A stretch of 64,000 bases of DNA, from NCBI GenBank assembly GCA_964448135.1, contig CAYUVH010000049.1, positions 62,001 to 126,000 on the forward strand, read 5' to 3'. The stretch is from CAYUVH01 sp964448135. GTDB lineage: Bacteria > Verrucomicrobiota > Verrucomicrobiia > Limisphaerales > UBA8199. Within the stretch, counting starts at the first letter, position 1, and each line of letters begins with the position of its first letter. Both the position numbers and the translations under genes were made by a program. Positions 1 through 7,777 of this stretch are shown here, one piece after another. The notes under the pieces were generated by a model that worked only from the letters and a program-made list of their open reading frames with translations, did not search any database and was not told the origin of the DNA.

Positions 1-124
1 CCAGCTCAATCTGCGCCGCCCGATCTATTCACAGACCACGAATTACGGCCATTTTGGCAAGAGTGGCAAGGATATCACCTGGGAAAAGGCCGACAAGGTG
101 TCGGCGTTGCTGAAGCACATTTGA
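1..124 (+). CDS. metK: S-adenosylmethionine synthetase, C-terminal end (partial)
   Basis: Only the last 40 codons are in the window, cut at its left edge; the reading frame begins at base 2 and stops with TGA at 122-124. The tail contains RRPIYSQTTNYGHFGK followed by ITWEKADK, which matches the conserved C-terminus of MetK, where GHFG is near invariant. MetK makes S-adenosylmethionine from methionine and ATP in the cytoplasm. The next gene, ahcY, lies 84 bp downstream on the same strand and recycles the product of SAM-dependent methylation, so the two probably form a methyl-cycle operon. The identification rests on a short stretch but the motif is distinctive. Confidence 0.88.
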   Translation, partial: QLNLRRPIYSQTTNYGHFGKSGKDITWEKADKVSALLKHI

Positions 125-208
125 TAAACGGAACAAGTGTGCTAAAGTCTCTGTCCTGAGGGCGGGAGGCTGAAGAAACAATTAAATCCGAAATTTAAGA
201 ACCACGTT

Positions 209-1669
209 ATGCCGACATTGACCAAAAGCCGCAAGGCCGCGCCTGCCAAGAGCCCGGCGCGCACGAACAAAGATTATCACGTTGCCGATATCAGCCTCGC
301 CGAATGGGGCCGGAAGGAAATTTCCGTCGCCGAGCAGGAAATGCCCGGCTTGATGTCCCTGCGCGAGAAGTACGGCACGCAACGGCCGCTGGCGGGCATC
401 CGCCTGACCGGATCGCTGCACATGACCATCGAGACGGCCGTGTTGATCGAGACGCTCGTGGACTTGGGCGCCTCGGTGCGCTGGGCGAGCTGCAACATCT
501 TCAGCACCCAGGACCAGGCCGCCGCCGCGATCGCCAAAGCCGGCGTCCCGGTGTTCGCTCACAAGGGCGAAACGCTCGAGGAGTACTGGGACTTCACCTT
601 GGCTGCGCTCACGCATCCCGGCGGCAAAGGCCCGGAATTGATCGTGGACGACGGCGGCGACGCCACGTTGCTCCTGCACAAGGGCTACGAAATGGAAAAC
701 GGCAGCGAATGGGTGAACACGCCCAGCGCCAGCCACGAAGAAGACGTCATCAAGAAGCTGCTCAAGCGTTGCGCGAAGGAGCGTCCGGGTTGGTTCGCGA
801 AAGTCGTGAAGGATTGGAAGGGCGTCAGCGAAGAAACCACCACCGGCGTGCATCGCCTTTACCAGATGCTCGAAGCCGGCAAGCTGCTGGTGCCTTCGAT
901 CAATGTCAATGACTCCGTCACCAAGTCCAAGTTCGACAACCTCTACGGCTGCCGCGAATCGCTGGCGGACGGATTGAAGCGCGCCCTGGGCGTGATGATC
1001 GCCGGCAAGACCGCGGTCGTCTGCGGCTACGGTGACGTCGGCAAAGGCAGCGCGCACAGCCTCCGCGGCTTCGGCGCGCGCGTGATCGTCACCGAGATTG
1101 ACCCCATCAACGCCCTCCAGGCCGCGATGGAAGGTTTCGAAGTCACGACCGTGGAAGACACCCTCGGCGAAGGCGACATCTACGTCACCACCACTGGCAA
1201 TTGCGACGTCCTCACCCTCGAGCACATGCTCAAGATGAAGGACCAGGCGATCGTGTGTAACATCGGCCATTTCGACAACGAGATCCAGGTGGAGCGCCTG
1301 AACACCGCCAAGGGCGTTTCGCGCGTGAACATCAAGCCGCAGGTGGACCGCTACGACATGCCCGGCGACCGCAGCATCTACCTGCTCGCCGAAGGCCGCC
1401 TCGTGAACCTCGGCTGCGCCGAAGGTCATCCGAGCTTCGTCATGTCGAACTCGTTCACGAACCAGGTCCTCGCGCAACTCGACCTCTGGACGAACCGCAC
1501 GACCTACAAGCCCGGCGTCTATCGTCTGCCCAAGAAGCTCGACGAAGAAGTGGCCCGCCTGCACCTCGCGAAGATCGGCGTGAAGCTGACCAAGCTCAGC
1601 AAGAAACAGGCGGATTACCTTGGCATCTCGCCCGACGGTCCTTACAAGCCGGATCATTACCGGTACTAA
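209..1669 (+). CDS. ahcY: S-adenosylhomocysteinase
   Basis: Hydrolyses S-adenosylhomocysteine to adenosine and homocysteine with tightly bound NAD, relieving product inhibition of methyltransferases. The 486-residue protein has family length. Visible hallmarks are LTGSLHMTIETAVL near the N-terminus, the NAD-binding GYGDVGKGSA near residue 275, and the conserved C-terminal KPDHYRY that closes the active site of the neighbouring subunit. The ATG at 209 is preceded by a 25-residue Lys/Ala-rich extension before the conserved DYHVADISLAEWGRKEI, common in long bacterial AhcY proteins. It follows metK on the same strand and ends at a strong hairpin terminator (1715-1756). No SAH riboswitch was recognised upstream. 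Confidence 0.97.
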   Translation: MPTLTKSRKAAPAKSPARTNKDYHVADISLAEWGRKEISVAEQEMPGLMSLREKYGTQRPLAGIRLTGSLHMTIETAVLIETLVDLGASVRWASCNIFSTQDQAAAAIAKAGVPVFAHKGETLEEYWDFTLAALTHPGGKGPELIVDDGGDATLLLHKGYEMENGSEWVNTPSASHEEDVIKKLLKRCAKERPGWFAKVVKDWKGVSEETTTGVHRLYQMLEAGKLLVPSINVNDSVTKSKFDNLYGCRESLADGLKRALGVMIAGKTAVVCGYGDVGKGSAHSLRGFGARVIVTEIDPINALQAAMEGFEVTTVEDTLGEGDIYVTTTGNCDVLTLEHMLKMKDQAIVCNIGHFDNEIQVERLNTAKGVSRVNIKPQVDRYDMPGDRSIYLLAEGRLVNLGCAEGHPSFVMSNSFTNQVLAQLDLWTNRTTYKPGVYRLPKKLDEEVARLHLAKIGVKLTKLSKKQADYLGISPDGPYKPDHYRY

Positions 1670-1677
1670 ACCGGTAG

Positions 1678-1697
1678 GGACGCGCTGCCGCGCGTCC
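1678..1697. repeat. GC-rich palindrome after ahcY
   Basis: GGACGCGC, a 4-base TGCC loop and GCGCGTCC form a perfect 8-bp stem 8 bases after the ahcY stop. No T-run follows, so it is not a terminator by itself. It resembles the other hairpin repeats scattered between genes in this window and is probably a dispersed REP-like unit. Confidence 0.5.
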
Positions 1698-1714
1698 GCT
1701 TTCCAAAATTCATC

Positions 1715-1756
1715 TCGGGCGCCGTGCAGAAATGTGCGGCGCCCGACTTTGTTTTT
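1715..1756 (+). terminator. Rho-independent terminator of ahcY
   Basis: TCGGGCGCCG at 1715-1724 pairs perfectly with CGGCGCCCGA at 1737-1746 around a 12-base loop, and CTTTGTTTTT follows immediately. A 10-bp GC-rich stem plus T-rich tail is a textbook intrinsic terminator. It would end the metK-ahcY transcript. Confidence 0.85.
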
Positions 1757-1821
1757 GGGAAGGAGGGAATTAGCCGTGAAGAGGCTAAAAAGCGCAAGAA
1801 TGGAGGAAGGGCGGTTTAAGC

Positions 1822-2277
1822 GTGAATGGACGCGAATTATTCTCGTTGCATAACCGAGGCCGAACTCTGAATTTAAGGGGTATGGCGGCGTTCTGGATGT
1901 TGCTCAGTTTGGTCTATTTGTTCGGGTGCGTCGGACTGCTTTTCGCCGGTGTGCTCGGGTTGTTTTGCAAAGCGGGCGCTGCTGGAGCGCTGGAGATTTT
2001 GACGAGGTGCCTGTGCACTATGTTGTGCTCGATGGCAGCTTTGGTACTGGCAATGTTTGTAGTGTTTGTGATTGGAGCTGTGCGTGCCGAAGGATGGAGC
2101 AAGATCTCGCAGCCGGACAACCTTGAGTTGTCACTCTGCTTGGCGCTGGGCGGATTGACACCATTGGTTTTGGGGGTCACAAGAATTCGCCGACAGCCCA
2201 TATGCGTGATAGCGGTGGCATGTTTTTCGTTTCTGGTGTACGGCCGCGCGTGCATCGCCATCAGTGCGGGTGTCTAG
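1822..2277 (+). CDS. Small multi-pass membrane protein, unknown function
   Basis: A 151-residue protein that I do not recognise. From about residue 20 it shows four hydrophobic segments (MLLSLVYLFGCVGLLFAGVL; CSMAALVLAMFVVFVIGAV; LCLALGGLTPLVLGV; PICVIAVACFSFLVYG), so it is predicted to be an inner-membrane protein. A GGAGGAAGGG stretch at about 1803-1812 supports the ATG at 1822. An in-frame ATG at 1882, just before the first membrane segment, is the alternative. It stands alone after the ahcY terminator and about 100 bp before the Clp-N-domain gene. Hypothetical but probably real. Confidence 0.5.
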   Translation: MNGRELFSLHNRGRTLNLRGMAAFWMLLSLVYLFGCVGLLFAGVLGLFCKAGAAGALEILTRCLCTMLCSMAALVLAMFVVFVIGAVRAEGWSKISQPDNLELSLCLALGGLTPLVLGVTRIRRQPICVIAVACFSFLVYGRACIAISAGV

Positions 2278-2374
2278 TGGTGAAACTCGCGCCCTCACTT
2301 TGGATTTTAAGCGTTTTGCCCACCAACGGGGTTCAACGTGTCCAATAGAATAGAAATGCGCTGGGTGCTTTACG

Positions 2375-2893
2375 ATGAGCTCCGAGAACGAGAAGCAAGA
2401 GGACTGGTTCGACCGGGCTGAGGCGTTGCTGGCGGAGCGGAAGGCCCGCGATGTGAAAGGGGAGTATCGATATTCAGCCCGTGCCACGCGGGCTCTCGAC
2501 TTTGCGACTCAGGCGGCACTGTGGCTTGGGGATGAGGCCGTGGGAGCCGAGCATCTCCTGACCGGCATCCTGAAGCTCAATTCTGGGGACGGCGCCGCCG
2601 CGTTGGGGAGTGCTGGTTTGACGTTGCCCATGTTGCGGGAAGACATTGAGGCGGAGAAGGGAATCAGTGCAGCAGGCAAGGTCACGCAACGCATTCCTTA
2701 TACTCCCCGGTGCAAAGGTATTGTGGCGAGAGCCATGGCCAGGGCTCGTCGTTTGGGCGATGCCCGTGTTGATGTTGATGACCTGCTCCTGGAACTTCTG
2801 GCTGAGAAGGAGGGATTGCCAGCCCGGATATTCCGCCGGCGGGGGATTAATGTGGAGGAGATCAGGCGTGCCATTGGCTCTGGGGGGAGATGA
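2375..2893 (+). CDS. Stand-alone Clp N-terminal (Clp_N) domain protein
   Basis: A 172-residue protein with the double repeat typical of the Clp/Hsp100 N-domain. The first copy has ALDFATQAALWLGDEAVGAEHLLTGIL; the second has CKGIVARAMARARRLGD followed by VDVDDLLLELLAEKEG. In ClpA/ClpC this domain docks substrates and adaptors ahead of the AAA rings, but here no ATPase module follows. Free Clp_N proteins are known and may act as adaptors or decoys; a role here is inference. It overlaps the next gene by 4 bases (ATGA, 2890-2893), so the two are probably translationally coupled. Confidence 0.8.
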   Translation: MSSENEKQEDWFDRAEALLAERKARDVKGEYRYSARATRALDFATQAALWLGDEAVGAEHLLTGILKLNSGDGAAALGSAGLTLPMLREDIEAEKGISAAGKVTQRIPYTPRCKGIVARAMARARRLGDARVDVDDLLLELLAEKEGLPARIFRRRGINVEEIRRAIGSGGR

Positions 2894-3489
2894 AGGCGTG
2901 TGATTACTGCGGGGGGCAAAACGACGACGCTGCATCGCGATGCGAGCGGTGCGGCTCGCGGGCCTTCGTCGAACCGGAAGTTCTCAAGCGTGCGGTGATG
3001 TCTCGAGTGCCGGAGTCAGACGAGTTGCCGTTGGAGGCATTTGCGGAGAATATGGGCAACGTGGTGGCTTTAAAGTGCCGGACGGTGGAGGAGGCCTGCC
3101 TGGTGATGCAGGAGCTGGAAAAGGCGGACATTCTGACCCCGTTTCCCACCGAAGAAGAATTGGAGGCGGAATACGAACGGAATGGCTGCGTCGAATTGCG
3201 AATCTCCGCCTGCGCCTATGAATCGGCAAAGGATTTGCAGTCGGCCGTCGAGTTTCAATACAAGGTGCTGCGCGGGGAGCAACCGTTGTTATTTGCGGGG
3301 AAGATGGCGGCGATTTTCTGTGCGGTAATGATTGTTCCCGGGCTGCTCATATTCGCGTGGCTGCTGACGAGCTACCGATCGCACGGCTATCATCGCCGGG
3401 CAAAGGAGTTTAAGGCCTGGTTTTTTCTCAGCCTTGCCGGGTGGATATTACTCATCTTGGGCATCAGTATTGTGGGGCCGCGGATGTAA
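2890..3489 (+). CDS. Zinc-ribbon membrane protein with DUF2007-like domain
   Basis: 199 residues. A zinc ribbon at the N-terminus uses C4, C7, C18 and C21 (CDYC and CERC). Residues about 52-115 resemble the DUF2007 'signal transducing' fold (VVALKCRTVEEACLVMQELE, then a VELRIS strand). The C-terminal 75 residues hold two hydrophobic helices (MAAIFCAVMIVPGLLIFAWL and FFLSLAGWILLILGISIVG), so it is membrane-anchored. It starts inside the stop of the Clp_N gene, which suggests both proteins work together, perhaps with the Clp_N protein as a soluble partner. Function unknown. Confidence 0.7.
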   Translation: MKACDYCGGQNDDAASRCERCGSRAFVEPEVLKRAVMSRVPESDELPLEAFAENMGNVVALKCRTVEEACLVMQELEKADILTPFPTEEELEAEYERNGCVELRISACAYESAKDLQSAVEFQYKVLRGEQPLLFAGKMAAIFCAVMIVPGLLIFAWLLTSYRSHGYHRRAKEFKAWFFLSLAGWILLILGISIVGPRM

Positions 3490-3546
3490 GGCAGGTGCGG
3501 CGTGCACGGCCCTGATGACCGGGCATTCCAAACGATACACCCCGTT

Positions 3547-4119
3547 TTAGAGTGGCTGGTTGCCGCCAACGGAATTGAACCCCGCGGTGGGTAAAGCGGT
3601 CTCGAGGGTGGCTCTTTGCCAATCGTCGGATTTGGGAAACCAGCTATTGAGCTTGGGGTTGAGCCATTTGTTCAGCGTGGCCATTTTTTCGATTCTTTTC
3701 TGACCGCCGGGGCCGAACCACCGCCACAAGCGCGTTCGCCAGGTGCCGCGTTCGTATTCCACCTGGATGGCGCAGCGGTCGGGGGTGCCGCGAGCGAAAA
3801 TGATGTAGGCCGCCTCCTGTCCGGGACCGATGGCGGCGGAAACATTGACCAGCAAGGTCTCATCCCAGCGACCATCCACTCTCACGCGCGAGGGTTGGAC
3901 GACTCGGCCCATCACCAAAATGTTCTCCTGGTTTTTCACTCGCAAGGTGATCACGCTGTAAGGCCGGGTGACACCGTCCTTCGTCAGAGAACGATGGTTT
4001 ACGGTGGCCATCTTAATGGTGAGCGGACAGGACGGCTTGAAGGCCCACCACAGCAGTCCCACGCAAATGGCGGCGACCAGCGCGAAAATACCGGCGGCGA
4101 TTTTGATTTTCGACGACAT
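3547..4119 (-). CDS. Signal-anchored hypothetical protein
   Basis: I chose the internal ATG at 4119 because the protein then opens with MSSKIKIAAGIFALVAAICV, an N-terminal membrane anchor or uncleaved signal (190 residues); upstream sequence in the same frame lacks protein character. The exported part contains a predicted beta-sandwich-like region (RPYSVITLRVKNQENILVMG and AAYIIFARGTPDRCAIQVEYE) and a basic C-terminus. No family is recognised. It is divergent from the methyltransferase gene at 4287, leaving about 165 bp for both promoters, and converges on 2890-3489. Confidence 0.6.
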   Translation of the reverse strand: MSSKIKIAAGIFALVAAICVGLLWWAFKPSCPLTIKMATVNHRSLTKDGVTRPYSVITLRVKNQENILVMGRVVQPSRVRVDGRWDETLLVNVSAAIGPGQEAAYIIFARGTPDRCAIQVEYERGTWRTRLWRWFGPGGQKRIEKMATLNKWLNPKLNSWFPKSDDWQRATLETALPTAGFNSVGGNQPL

Positions 4120-4286
4120 GGACGGAACCAAGCGGCCGGCCCCGGGCGCCGACACGGACTTTATCCCACATTTTCTGTAGCATTCCCAGCCTGATCCTGC
4201 GACGAAAGGCCCCATCAAACCAGTCCCAGGGTGGTGAGTGCATCCGGGTTGTCCCCGGGGCGGAGTGTAGGTAGCGTAGCCGCCGT

Positions 4287-5069
4287 ATGACCGAGTGGGA
4301 TGCAAGTGATTATGCGCGCCAGTCGAGCCTGCAAAAGGCGGTGGCGGAGGAACAGTTGAGCCGGCTGACGCTGGAGGGCGGCGAGCAGGTGCTCGATGTG
4401 GGTTGCGGTGACGGGAAGCTCACGGCAGAGATCGCCGCCCGGTTGCCGCGAGGCAGCGCGCTGGGTGTGGATCCGTCGCAAGACATGGTGGGGTTTGCCA
4501 GCAAACATTTTGGTGCACGGGAAAATCTGCGCTTTGAAGTGGCGGATGCGCGGCGGCTGCCTTACCGGGAGCGGTTTGATTTGGTGCTGTCATTCAACGC
4601 GCTGCATTGGGTGCCGGAGCAGGATCAGGCGCTGGGCTCGATCCGGGCGGCCTTGAAACCGCAGGGCAGGGCGTGGCTGCGGTTTGTGCCGAAGGGCAAA
4701 CGCAAGAGCCTGGAGCATTGCATCGAGGATGTCCGGGCGCGACCGGGTTGGGCGGGCTATTTCGAGGAGTTTCGAAAGCCTTATATCCATGTTGTGCCTG
4801 AGGAATACCGGGCTTTGGCGGAGGGCCTCGGGCTGCGCGTGTATCGATTGGAAGTGCGGGACAAGGCTTGGGATTTCAAGACACGGGAGGGTTTCGAGGC
4901 TTTTGCCTACGCCACGTTTGTCGAGTGGACCCGGCGATTGCCCAAGGAGAGGTGGCACGAGTTCATCGTGGAAGTGCTTGACCTGTATCACACGGTCGCC
5001 GCCGGGAAAGAATCGGAAGCGCATACGTTTAAGTTTTATCAGATGGAAGTGGAGCTTGGGCGGGAATGA
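4287..5069 (+). CDS. SAM-dependent class I methyltransferase (trans-aconitate methyltransferase-like)
   Basis: 260 residues with the Rossmann methyltransferase signature: motif I VLDVGCGDGKLTAEIA near residue 35, the acidic motif II in ALGVDPSQDMVGFA, and VADARRLPYRERFDLVLSFNALHWV for motifs III-IV. The SFNALHWV segment and the overall order fit the Tam (trans-aconitate 2-methyltransferase) and BioC-like branch. The substrate cannot be read from sequence. The ATG at 4287 starts directly before WDASDYARQSSLQ, as in the family. It is followed after 78 bp by an ABM-domain gene on the same strand. Confidence 0.85.
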   Translation: MTEWDASDYARQSSLQKAVAEEQLSRLTLEGGEQVLDVGCGDGKLTAEIAARLPRGSALGVDPSQDMVGFASKHFGARENLRFEVADARRLPYRERFDLVLSFNALHWVPEQDQALGSIRAALKPQGRAWLRFVPKGKRKSLEHCIEDVRARPGWAGYFEEFRKPYIHVVPEEYRALAEGLGLRVYRLEVRDKAWDFKTREGFEAFAYATFVEWTRRLPKERWHEFIVEVLDLYHTVAAGKESEAHTFKFYQMEVELGRE

Positions 5070-5076
5070 TGAAGCA

Positions 5077-5115
5077 CGAATGACGAATGACGAAAGAAGT
5101 CCGAAGCCCGAAAAC
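5077..5115. repeat. Short tandem heptamer repeat (CGAATGA)
   Basis: Two exact CGAATGA units plus CGAAAGA run head to tail just after the methyltransferase stop, followed by the related CCGAAGCCCGAAAA. The run lies in a non-coding gap of 78 bp. Such degenerate CGAATGA strings look like intergenic filler repeats; no function is inferred. Confidence 0.5.
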
Positions 5116-5147
5116 CGATATTACAACCGCTTGCCGGAAGGCTTAAG

Positions 5148-5711
5148 ATGAATGCTTCAGAACCAGCAGAGAGTGGCGCAACGGTGGTGATACATCATCG
5201 CATTCGGGAAGGGCGGGAGGCGGAGTATGACCATTGGCTGAATGAGATCGGCCCGTTGTGCAGGACGTATCCCGGGCACCTGGATTACCACATCATTCGT
5301 CCAATACCCGGGCTCACGAAAAATTACACCGTGGTTATCCGATTCGAGACGTGTGAGCATCTGCGGGCGTGGATGGAGTCGTCGGACCGGCAGCGGCTGC
5401 TGGAAAAGGCGAAATCGCTTCTCGACGAGGGCAAATACACGATCCGAAGCGGATTGGATTTCTGGTTCGCGCCGCCGGATGAGGACGTGAAAGTGCCGGT
5501 GCAGTGGAAGCAGTTCCTCGTGACGTGGTCGGCGATTTATCCGCTGGTTTTGCTCGCGACCTCACTGGGAATTCCGGCGCTGTTAAAATTGGGTGTGCCG
5601 GATAATCGGCCGCTCATCACGTTGCCGATTACGGGCGCGGTGGTGTTCATGATGGTTTACGTGGTGATGCCGCGCTACACCCGGCTGGTGCAGAAGTGGT
5701 TGTATGAGTAG
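5148..5711 (+). CDS. Antibiotic-biosynthesis-monooxygenase (ABM) domain membrane protein
   Basis: 187 residues. The first about 105 form an ABM/dimeric alpha-beta barrel domain: VVIHHRIREGREAEYDHWL, YPGHLDYHIIRP and YTVVIRFETCEHLRAWMES keep the family's spacing. Two membrane helices follow (FLVTWSAIYPLVLLATSLGI and LPITGAVVFMMVYVVMP). This matches a family of membrane-linked ABM proteins (COG3224 type) whose substrates are unknown. It lies downstream of the methyltransferase on the same strand and may be cotranscribed with it. It converges with the HAD gene. Confidence 0.75.
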   Translation: MNASEPAESGATVVIHHRIREGREAEYDHWLNEIGPLCRTYPGHLDYHIIRPIPGLTKNYTVVIRFETCEHLRAWMESSDRQRLLEKAKSLLDEGKYTIRSGLDFWFAPPDEDVKVPVQWKQFLVTWSAIYPLVLLATSLGIPALLKLGVPDNRPLITLPITGAVVFMMVYVVMPRYTRLVQKWLYE

Positions 5712-5731
5712 GGCGGCCTAGCAACGGAAAG

Positions 5732-6742
5732 TCAAAGCTCAGCCAGGGACTTGATCGTGGCGTCCTGCTTCCAATCGGGATTGGCTTGAGGGCGATCCAG
5801 GAGCACGGCTTTGCATCCAAAAGCAAGGGCGACCTCAATATCTTTCTTTTCGTTTCCGACGAAAATCATTTCCGTCGGCGAGGTGCGCAGTTTGAACGCG
5901 AGATATTCAAGACCGCCGCAATCCGGCTTCCGGCCGCCGGCGTCCACGGAAGTGACGAGTTCGTCCACAAGCTCCAGAACGCCCGCAGTGGACATGTCCT
6001 CCTCTACAAGTATACGCGGCATGCCATAAGGGACATCCGTGAGCACACCTACCCGGATACCGGCACTCCGAAGCGAATTCAAAACGGGGCGGGTATCGGG
6101 AAAGCAGCGTAACCTTTGGCGAAACACTTGGAAAAAAGCCCGGGCAGCGTCGTCCGGATTGCCTGGGTATGAAATCTGAAACGCCGCTTTGAGATCGGAA
6201 AGAATCCGCGAGAAAGCAAATTCCACCGTACGCGGATGCAGGCGGGTGTTGTAGCCGCTCAATCTTTCGCGCGCGTTGCGCAATTGGGGTTCCGTGGGCT
6301 CACAACCCAGAAATTGAGCGAGGTTGGTCAACGCGGCGTCATAATGCTCGACCCAGCTTGGGGGGAGGCCTTCGTATTCGACCAGCGTGTCGCCGAGATC
6401 GAAGATCGCGACTTTAATCCCTGCCATCAAAGTCGAGCCCGGTGAATCAATCAGCCACTCTTCCACGCCCTTGCGGCGAAGCATTTGCACGAGGTCCGCG
6501 TCGTGACTCCGACAGCGAATGCAACTCAACTCCTGATTGTTCAAAATCTCAACCATTTTCCTGAAGTCCGCGGCAGTTGCTGGCTGCCTGTAGATGTGAC
6601 AGTGTGCTCCCCCTTCGGTGGCATACTTGAACAGGCCCGGCGCAATGAAGCGGGGCACGTCGCACGTCAGGCAGCAGCCGTTCGTCACAGAAAACGGGCC
6701 GGGCACATTCAACGGATGCGGTTCTGGTTGAGGCGTGTTCAT
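5732..6742 (-). CDS. HAD-superfamily hydrolase with N-terminal ferredoxin-like Cys domain
   Basis: One uninterrupted frame of about 336 residues. The C-terminal two thirds is a HAD phosphatase-like domain: motif I VAIFDLGDTLVEYEG, motif II VGVLTDVP, a K in GGRKPDCGG and motif IV EMIFVGNEKKDIEVA. Motif I has G at the usual second Asp (DxGDT), a known variant. The first about 105 residues (SVTNGCCLTCDVPRFIAPGLF, then C-H-I-Y-R-Q-P and a CIRC pair) resemble small ferredoxin-type proteins. ATG at 6742 overlaps the stop of the nuclease gene as ATGA; an ATG at 6751 is also possible. An internal ATG at 6427 could give the HAD domain alone. Confidence 0.75.
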   Translation of the reverse strand: MNTPQPEPHPLNVPGPFSVTNGCCLTCDVPRFIAPGLFKYATEGGAHCHIYRQPATAADFRKMVEILNNQELSCIRCRSHDADLVQMLRRKGVEEWLIDSPGSTLMAGIKVAIFDLGDTLVEYEGLPPSWVEHYDAALTNLAQFLGCEPTEPQLRNARERLSGYNTRLHPRTVEFAFSRILSDLKAAFQISYPGNPDDAARAFFQVFRQRLRCFPDTRPVLNSLRSAGIRVGVLTDVPYGMPRILVEEDMSTAGVLELVDELVTSVDAGGRKPDCGGLEYLAFKLRTSPTEMIFVGNEKKDIEVALAFGCKAVLLDRPQANPDWKQDATIKSLAEL

Positions 6743-7644
6743 TTGACGCATTTCCCGATCTCAGCGGCGAGCCGGCAGGCCGCCAGCGCGGCCTGGCGCT
6801 CGGCGATCAATTTGGCGGCCGTGGAATAGCCTTCCGGTAGTGGCGGCGCAGCTTCGTGCGAGCTGCTTCCCACAAGCTTGCCCTCGAGGTAGGCGCGCGT
6901 GACGGCCTGGCTGCGCGACTCCAGGCTCCAGCCTTTGGGCTTGTCGTTCTTCAACTCGGGCAACGATTTGGACGGGTGGTCCGCCATGATTTCCACCGCG
7001 TCGTTGACCAATGCCTGCGGTTTGCTGTTGCGGGTTCCGAGGAGGCCGTCCCAGAAACTGTGCAGACTGATGCCTCGTTTCGCGGGTTTGATATAAAACA
7101 AATTGCCGCCCTTGTCGCCTTCCGGGAACTGCTTGTCCACGAGCTCCGCACAATGGAGCGGTTGATGGATGTCGCCAAGGAGATGGATCAGCCAGGACAG
7201 GTGAACGGCCCGTTCTTCCGCCGAAGTTCCCCACTTCTGAAGCGCTTTCTCACTTTCGGCGATGCCGGTGAGGATATTGTCGTCCGGGCGATCCGGGGCT
7301 TCGACGGGGAAGCGGGTCGGTTTGAGTGGGTAATTGATGTAATGCCAGTGTGGGTGATTGTATTTGCCGCCTTCGCCGCGAATTTCGTCAGGCCAGGTGC
7401 TGGCTTTCATGAAAATGAACAGCGGCAAATCGAGCGTGCTGGCCGAATTTGCGAAGGCTTTCTTCCAGGTGGCATATTCGGGATGGGCCTTGAGGATTTC
7501 GGTGACACGGTCCTGTTCCTTGGCCGGCAGATTGCGATAGGCCGCGGCGGCGATGATCATGTGTCCGGCGCCGCTCCACGCCCGGCAGGCCAGGGGAGAC
7601 AATGCGAGGGCCAGCAGCAGGGACGACAGGAAGAATCGTATCAT
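6739..7644 (-). CDS. Secreted S1/P1-type nuclease
   Basis: 301 residues from the ATG at 7644. A signal peptide (MIRFFLSSLLLALALSPLACRA) is followed by WSGAGHMIIAAAAY; in this zinc nuclease family the mature chain begins with Trp, which itself binds zinc, so the cleavage site is well placed. Further zinc ligands are visible in HLSWLIHLLGDIHQPLHC and in LHSFWDGLLG. The enzyme is expected to cut single-stranded DNA, RNA and 3'-nucleotides outside the cell, giving phosphate and nucleosides. It is translationally coupled (ATGA) to the HAD hydrolase, which may dephosphorylate products. Frame upstream of 7644 is non-coding. Confidence 0.9.
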   Translation of the reverse strand: MIRFFLSSLLLALALSPLACRAWSGAGHMIIAAAAYRNLPAKEQDRVTEILKAHPEYATWKKAFANSASTLDLPLFIFMKASTWPDEIRGEGGKYNHPHWHYINYPLKPTRFPVEAPDRPDDNILTGIAESEKALQKWGTSAEERAVHLSWLIHLLGDIHQPLHCAELVDKQFPEGDKGGNLFYIKPAKRGISLHSFWDGLLGTRNSKPQALVNDAVEIMADHPSKSLPELKNDKPKGWSLESRSQAVTRAYLEGKLVGSSSHEAAPPLPEGYSTAAKLIAERQAALAACRLAAEIGKCVK

Positions 7645-7777
7645 TACCCGTGTTTGGTAGCTGGTTCCGATGGGGCAACGCCAGCCGAAATGAGCGAACC
7701 GGCCCTTGGCCGGGGACTCAAACCGGTGTAAGTTCAGGCTGAAACCTTCATGGTAAGGCTGACGTCTCAAGAGTTGT

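Noticed and set aside
125..208. SAH or SAM riboswitch between metK and ahcY
   Set aside because: Only 84 bases and none of the conserved SAH-riboswitch core could be matched by eye.
182..1657. 491-residue open frame antisense to ahcY
   Set aside because: Mirror frame of a strongly conserved gene; high GC keeps the antisense strand open, and its translation is His/Asp/Val-rich without family motifs.
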